From SG8-39 sp041558415 (GTDB taxonomy: Bacteria; Pseudomonadota; Gammaproteobacteria; Burkholderiales; SG8-39): a DNA stretch of 16,526 bases. Positions 13,560 to 16,526 of the stretch are shown one piece after another. Both the position numbers and the translations under genes were made by a program. How positions within the stretch are numbered: position 1 is the stretch's first letter; every line of letters begins with the position of its first letter. The stretch covers positions 1-16,526 of the forward strand of contig JBFFEY010000064.1 in assembly GCA_041558415.1 (NCBI GenBank), written 5' to 3'. A model generated the notes under the pieces. The model had not been told where the DNA came from, did not search any database, and was given only the letters and a program-made list of their open reading frames with translations.

Positions 13560-13581
13560 GTGCCGCCCGCGATGCGGGCAC
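13560..13581 (-). promoter_or_regulatory. Bulged hairpin in the rpsF leader, candidate S6:S18 autoregulatory site
   Basis: On the minus strand the 22-nt segment GTGC...GCAC folds into a GC stem (CCCGC/GCGGG closing an ATC triloop) on top of an outer GTG/CAC stem, with a CGG trinucleotide bulge on the 3' side (13565-13563). It ends 7 nt before the rpsF Shine-Dalgarno. Many bacteria have an S6:S18-binding hairpin with a trinucleotide bulge in the rpsF leader. Placement and general shape fit, but I cannot confirm the exact conserved bases. Confidence 0.4.
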
Positions 13582-13628
13582 GGTGCGGCAAGGAAAGCGC
13601 CGACATCTGCCGGCACGGAAAGCCGTGG

Positions 13629-13658
13629 ATTATATTGGGAAAATCAACAGCCGGGCAA
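13629..13658 (-). promoter_or_regulatory. Sigma70-type promoter of the rpsF operon
   Basis: On the minus strand a perfect -10 TATAAT (13634-13629) is preceded by TTGCCC (13658-13653, 4/6 match) at 18 nt. The start would be near 13622, giving a leader of about 80 nt to rpsF. The -35 box lies inside the last codons of rlmB, so the ribosomal genes can be transcribed independently of rnr-rlmB. Confidence 0.65.
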
Positions 13659-14399
13659 GCCCCGGCGGCGGGACTCGAACAGCACCAGCCCTGCGGCGAC
13701 CGACACGTTCAGGCTGTCCACCGCGCCGAACATCGGGATGCGCACCAGAGAATCGCAGCGCTCGCGCGTCAGGCGGCGCATGCCGGCGCCCTCGGCGCCC
13801 AGCACCCAGGCGGTCGGCTCGGGGAGGTCGCTCTCGTAAAGCGTCACCTCGGCCTGGGCGTCGGCGCCAACCACCCAGATGTTGCGCTCCTTCAGCTCGC
13901 CCAGCGTGCGCGCCAGGTTCGTCACCATGAAGTATGGGGTGAGTTCCGCCGCGCCGCTTGCGACCTTCGACACCACCGCGCTCACGCCGGCTGCGCGATC
14001 GCGCGGCGCGATCACCGCATGCACCCCGGCGGCGTTCGCCACGCGCAGGCAGGCCCCGAGATTGTGCGGATCGGTAACCCCGTCGAGCACGAGCAGCAGG
14101 GGTTTTTCGACGCGCTCCAGAATCTCGTCGAGCGATTCGCGCGCGGTCGCGGCCGCGATCCGCGCGACCACGCCCTGGTGCCGGGCGCCGCCGTAGAAGC
14201 CGTCCAGGCGCTTGCTGGGCACGCGCAGCAGACGCACTCCCGCGCGCTCGGCGAGGCTCGCGAGGTCGCGCGCGCGCGCGTCGCCCCGCCCCTCGTCCAG
14301 AAAAATCTCGACGACCGCGTCCGGGTCGGCGCGCAGGCGTGCGAGCACGGCATGAAAGCCGAACACCACCCGCGGCTCGCGCCCGCCATGCCGGCTCAT
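13644..14399 (-). CDS. rlmB: 23S rRNA (guanosine-2'-O-)-methyltransferase RlmB
   Basis: This 251-aa SpoU/TrmH-family (SPOUT) enzyme methylates the 2'-O of a guanosine in the peptidyl-transferase region of 23S rRNA (G2251 in E. coli). The N-terminal substrate-binding domain starts VVFGFHAVLARLRADPDAVV. The knotted catalytic domain has motif 1 VLDGVTDPHNLGACLRVANA, motif 2 WVLGAEGAGMRRLTRERCD and motif 3 RIPMFGAVDSLNVSVAAG. The ATG at 14399 begins the family N-terminus (MSRHGGREPRVVFGFHAV) and has a GGGGG-type ribosome binding site 7 nt upstream; the frame's upstream extension overlaps rnr. It lies 13 nt after the rnr stop, the usual rnr-rlmB operon. Confidence 0.95.
   Translation of the reverse strand: MSRHGGREPRVVFGFHAVLARLRADPDAVVEIFLDEGRGDARARDLASLAERAGVRLLRVPSKRLDGFYGGARHQGVVARIAAATARESLDEILERVEKPLLLVLDGVTDPHNLGACLRVANAAGVHAVIAPRDRAAGVSAVVSKVASGAAELTPYFMVTNLARTLGELKERNIWVVGADAQAEVTLYESDLPEPTAWVLGAEGAGMRRLTRERCDSLVRIPMFGAVDSLNVSVAAGLVLFESRRRGLPGC
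13650..13666 (-). terminator. Weak terminator-like hairpin at the end of rlmB
   Basis: On the minus strand GCCGGG (13666-13661), loop GCTTG and CCCGGC (13655-13650) pair. The sequence then runs TGTTGATTTT, which includes the rlmB stop. The stem is only 6 bp and the T-run is four bases at a distance of 6 nt, so it would be a leaky terminator or attenuator. It overlaps the -35 box of the rpsF promoter. Confidence 0.35.
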
Positions 14400-14412
14400 C
14401 GCCGCGCCCCCT

Positions 14413-16526
14413 TCATGCCGGCACGAAGTCCATCTTGCGGGTCTCGAGGTCGACGCGCACCAGCCGCACCCGCATGCGGTCCGCGAGCCGGTGTCGCGCA
14501 CCGCTGCGCTCGCCGACGAGCTGGTGGCGCGCCGGGTCGAACTGAAAGTAGTCACGCCCGAGTTCGGAGATATGCACCAGGCCGTCCACGTAATAGTCGT
14601 CCAGCGTGACGAACAGGCCGAAGGGCACCACGCCGGTCACGGCCCCGGAGAATTCGCCGCCCACATGATCCTTCATGTAGTCGCATTTCAGCCAGCTCTC
14701 GACATCGCGGCTCGCTTCGTCGGCACGCCGCTCGGCCTCCGAACACTGCCGCCCGAGCGCTTCCCAGTCCTCGCCCTCGACCCGCGTGCCGGCCAGGCAG
14801 GCCTTGATGGCGCGGTGCGTCAGCAGGTCGGGATAGCGCCGGATCGGCGAGGTGAAGTGCACGTAGGCATCGAACGCCAGGCCGAAATGGCCGGTGTTAT
14901 CGGGGCTGTACACGGCCTGCTTGAGCGAGCGCAGCACCAGCGTCTGCAGCAGCTGCACGTCGTCCCGCTTGCGGATCGCCTCGAGCAGCTTCGCATAATC
15001 CTTCGGCCTGGGCCGCTCACCGCCGCCGAGCTGCAGGCCGATCTCGCCGAGGAAGTCGCGCAGCGCCGCCACCTTTTCCGCCGCGGGGACGTCGTGCACC
15101 CGGTACAGCACTGGGTGCCCGCGCTCAACGAGCAGATTGCCAGCGCAGACATTGGCGGCCAGCATGCACTCCTCGATCAGGCGGTGCGCGTCGTTACGCA
15201 CCTCGGGAACGATGCGCTCGATGCGCCCGCGCGCGTCGAACAGCATGCGCGTCTCGACCGTCTCGAAGTCGATCGCGCCACGGCGCAGGCGCGCCTCGGC
15301 GAGGCGCTGGAACACGGCGTACAGGGTCTGCAGCCCGGCAAACACCCCCTCGCGTCCGGGCGCGGCGGCGCCGGAGCCGAGCATCTGCCAGACCTCGGTG
15401 TAGGTGAGGCGCGCGCGCGAGCGGATCACCGCCGGAAAGAACGCATAGCGCGCGAGTTCGCCGCGCGGCGTGACGGCCATCTCGCACACCATCGCGAGAC
15501 GGTCCACCTCCGGATTGAGGGAGCACAGTTCATTGGACAGGCGCTCCGGCAGCATCGGGATCACCCGGCGCGGGAAATACACCGAGGTGGCGCGCTCGCG
15601 CGCATCATGGTCCAGCGGCGCTTGCGCACGCACGTAGTGGCTCACGTCGGCGATCGCCACCAGCAGACGATGACCGCGCCCGTCGCGCTCGGCATAGACC
15701 GCATCGTCGAAGTCCTTCGCCGTCTCGCCGTCGATCGTGACGAACGGAAGGCTGCGCAGATCGCGTCGCTCTGCCAGGTCCTCGTCGCGCAGCGTTTCGG
15801 GCAGTGCTCGCGCGGCAGCCAGTGCCGCCTTGCTAAAGCTGTGCGGCAGGTCGAACTTGCGCACTGCGATTTCGATCTCGATGCCGGGATCGCTGTCCTC
15901 GCCGATCACTTCGACGACGCGCCCGATTGGCTGGGCGTGCGCCGAGGGCTGCGCGACCAGCTCCACCGTGACGACCTGCCCGGCGCGCGCGCGCATGCCG
16001 CCCTTCGCCGGCGGCACGAGGATGTCCTGCGCGATGCGCCGGTCCTCGGGCACGAGGAACAGCACGCCGTGCTCGGCGTGCAGGCGCCCGACGATGCGCC
16101 GCGCCGGCCGCGGAAAGACCTCGACAATCGCACCGGCAGGTCGGCCACGCGCGTCGCGACCCGATACGCGCACGGTCGCGCGATCGCCGTGCAGCGCCTG
16201 ACGCATCTCGGCGTGCGACAGGAAGATCGACGGCCCCGGCTCGTCCGGCACCAGGAAGCCGAAACCGTCCGGGTGGCCCTCGATACGCCCCGCCACCAGC
16301 GCGATGCGCCGCGTGACGAGCACACTGCCCGCACGGTTGCGCAGCACGGCGCCACGGGTGATGAGCGCTTCGAGCGCCACCTCGAGCGCCGCGCGCTCGC
16401 GCTTGGGCAGCGCCAGGCGCTGAGCGAGCTCATCCGGCGTGAGCGGCGCGCCCTCGTGCTCGAGCGCCTCCAGGGTTGCCTGCGACAGATTGGGGGCAGC
16501 GGCCGGACGATCGGCGCGCGCGCGCC
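14413..16526 (-). CDS. rnr: Ribonuclease R (N-terminus outside window)
   Basis: A 3'-5' exoribonuclease of the RNB (RNase II) family that degrades structured RNA, including rRNA and mRNA. About 703 codons are visible and the frame stays open to the right edge. The order is a helix-turn-helix-like N-terminal part (TLEALEHEGAPLTPDELAQR), cold-shock domains (IEGHPDGFGFLVPDEPGPSI), and the RNB domain with the metal-binding aspartates in TIDGETAKDFDDAVYAERDG. Then come IADVSHYVRAQAPLDHDARE, HFTSPIRRYPDLLTHRAI and a C-terminal S1 domain (GAVTGVVPFGLFVTLDDYYV). The protein ends directly after S1 (LETRKMDFVPA), without the Lys/Arg-rich tail present in E. coli RNase R. A GTG at 16380 is not the start, because homologous sequence continues upstream. 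It heads the rnr-rlmB operon. Confidence 0.96.
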   Translation of the reverse strand, partial: RARADRPAAAPNLSQATLEALEHEGAPLTPDELAQRLALPKRERAALEVALEALITRGAVLRNRAGSVLVTRRIALVAGRIEGHPDGFGFLVPDEPGPSIFLSHAEMRQALHGDRATVRVSGRDARGRPAGAIVEVFPRPARRIVGRLHAEHGVLFLVPEDRRIAQDILVPPAKGGMRARAGQVVTVELVAQPSAHAQPIGRVVEVIGEDSDPGIEIEIAVRKFDLPHSFSKAALAAARALPETLRDEDLAERRDLRSLPFVTIDGETAKDFDDAVYAERDGRGHRLLVAIADVSHYVRAQAPLDHDARERATSVYFPRRVIPMLPERLSNELCSLNPEVDRLAMVCEMAVTPRGELARYAFFPAVIRSRARLTYTEVWQMLGSGAAAPGREGVFAGLQTLYAVFQRLAEARLRRGAIDFETVETRMLFDARGRIERIVPEVRNDAHRLIEECMLAANVCAGNLLVERGHPVLYRVHDVPAAEKVAALRDFLGEIGLQLGGGERPRPKDYAKLLEAIRKRDDVQLLQTLVLRSLKQAVYSPDNTGHFGLAFDAYVHFTSPIRRYPDLLTHRAIKACLAGTRVEGEDWEALGRQCSEAERRADEASRDVESWLKCDYMKDHVGGEFSGAVTGVVPFGLFVTLDDYYVDGLVHISELGRDYFQFDPARHQLVGERSGARHRLADRMRVRLVRVDLETRKMDFVPA

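Noticed and set aside
12099..13839. Long plus-strand open frames across rplI, rpsR, priB, rpsF and rlmB
   Set aside because: They lie antisense to well-conserved ribosomal genes and encode Arg/Ala-rich sequence without motifs.
1..16526. Mobile elements, prophage, CRISPR arrays, tRNA genes, toxin-antitoxin modules
   Set aside because: I looked for transposase or integrase motifs, spaced direct repeats, tRNA-like cloverleaf arms and small paired genes near the PIN-PhoH protein, and found none that I could support.

Overview
The window looks like a chromosomal segment of a high-GC betaproteobacterium. The main reasons are gene order and family type: the run rnr-rlmB-rpsF-priB-rpsR-rplI followed by dnaB, an alanine transaminase-homoserine dehydrogenase-threonine synthase cluster, and a rubrerythrin beside a large multi-cysteine Fe-S protein. 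Codon use is uniformly GC-rich throughout. I see no insertion sequence, integrase, phage gene, CRISPR array, tRNA or rRNA. Nearly all of it is core or conserved genome, and I do not see a convincing new multi-gene system. The oddities are mostly at the level of signals.

Layout. 1-1606 (+): the 3' end of a rubrerythrin gene, a striking 17-bp perfect inverted repeat, then a CCG-domain Fe-S oxidoreductase-like protein, probably a redox or peroxide-defence unit. 1679-2380 (+): an exported pentapeptide-repeat protein. 2408-6323 (-): the tightly overlapped alaC-hom-thrC amino-acid operon, with a good sigma70 promoter at 6368-6396. 6452-7161: a small Mth938-like protein (+) convergent with a NIPSNAP-family protein (-). 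7348-10235 (+): a BCP/PrxQ-type peroxiredoxin, a PIN-PhoH ATPase and a signal-peptide-bearing methyltransferase. 10254-11931 (-): a double-CDGSH Fe-S protein directly downstream of replicative helicase dnaB. 12051-16526 (-): rplI, rpsR, priB, rpsF, rlmB and rnr, with rnr running off the right edge.

The right half is an RNA-decay, ribosome and replication neighbourhood. It holds RNase R, 23S rRNA methyltransferase RlmB, ribosomal proteins S6, S18 and L9, primosome protein PriB and helicase DnaB. Its internal signals are readable. A TATAAT promoter overlaps the end of rlmB and precedes an approximately 80-nt rpsF leader containing a bulged GC hairpin, a candidate S6:S18 feedback site. A classic intrinsic terminator follows rplI. 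Two near-consensus DnaA boxes lie between rplI and dnaB.

The observation I would check first is priB. Its conserved coding frame has no ATG, GTG or TTG start that keeps the first beta strand. Only two in-frame ATT codons fit, one placed 8 nt after a strong Shine-Dalgarno and one aligning with Met1 of E. coli PriB, and a perfect 7-bp hairpin separates them.

No stretch longer than about 190 bp lacks a gene. The longest is 7162-7347, between the divergent NIPSNAP and peroxiredoxin genes.
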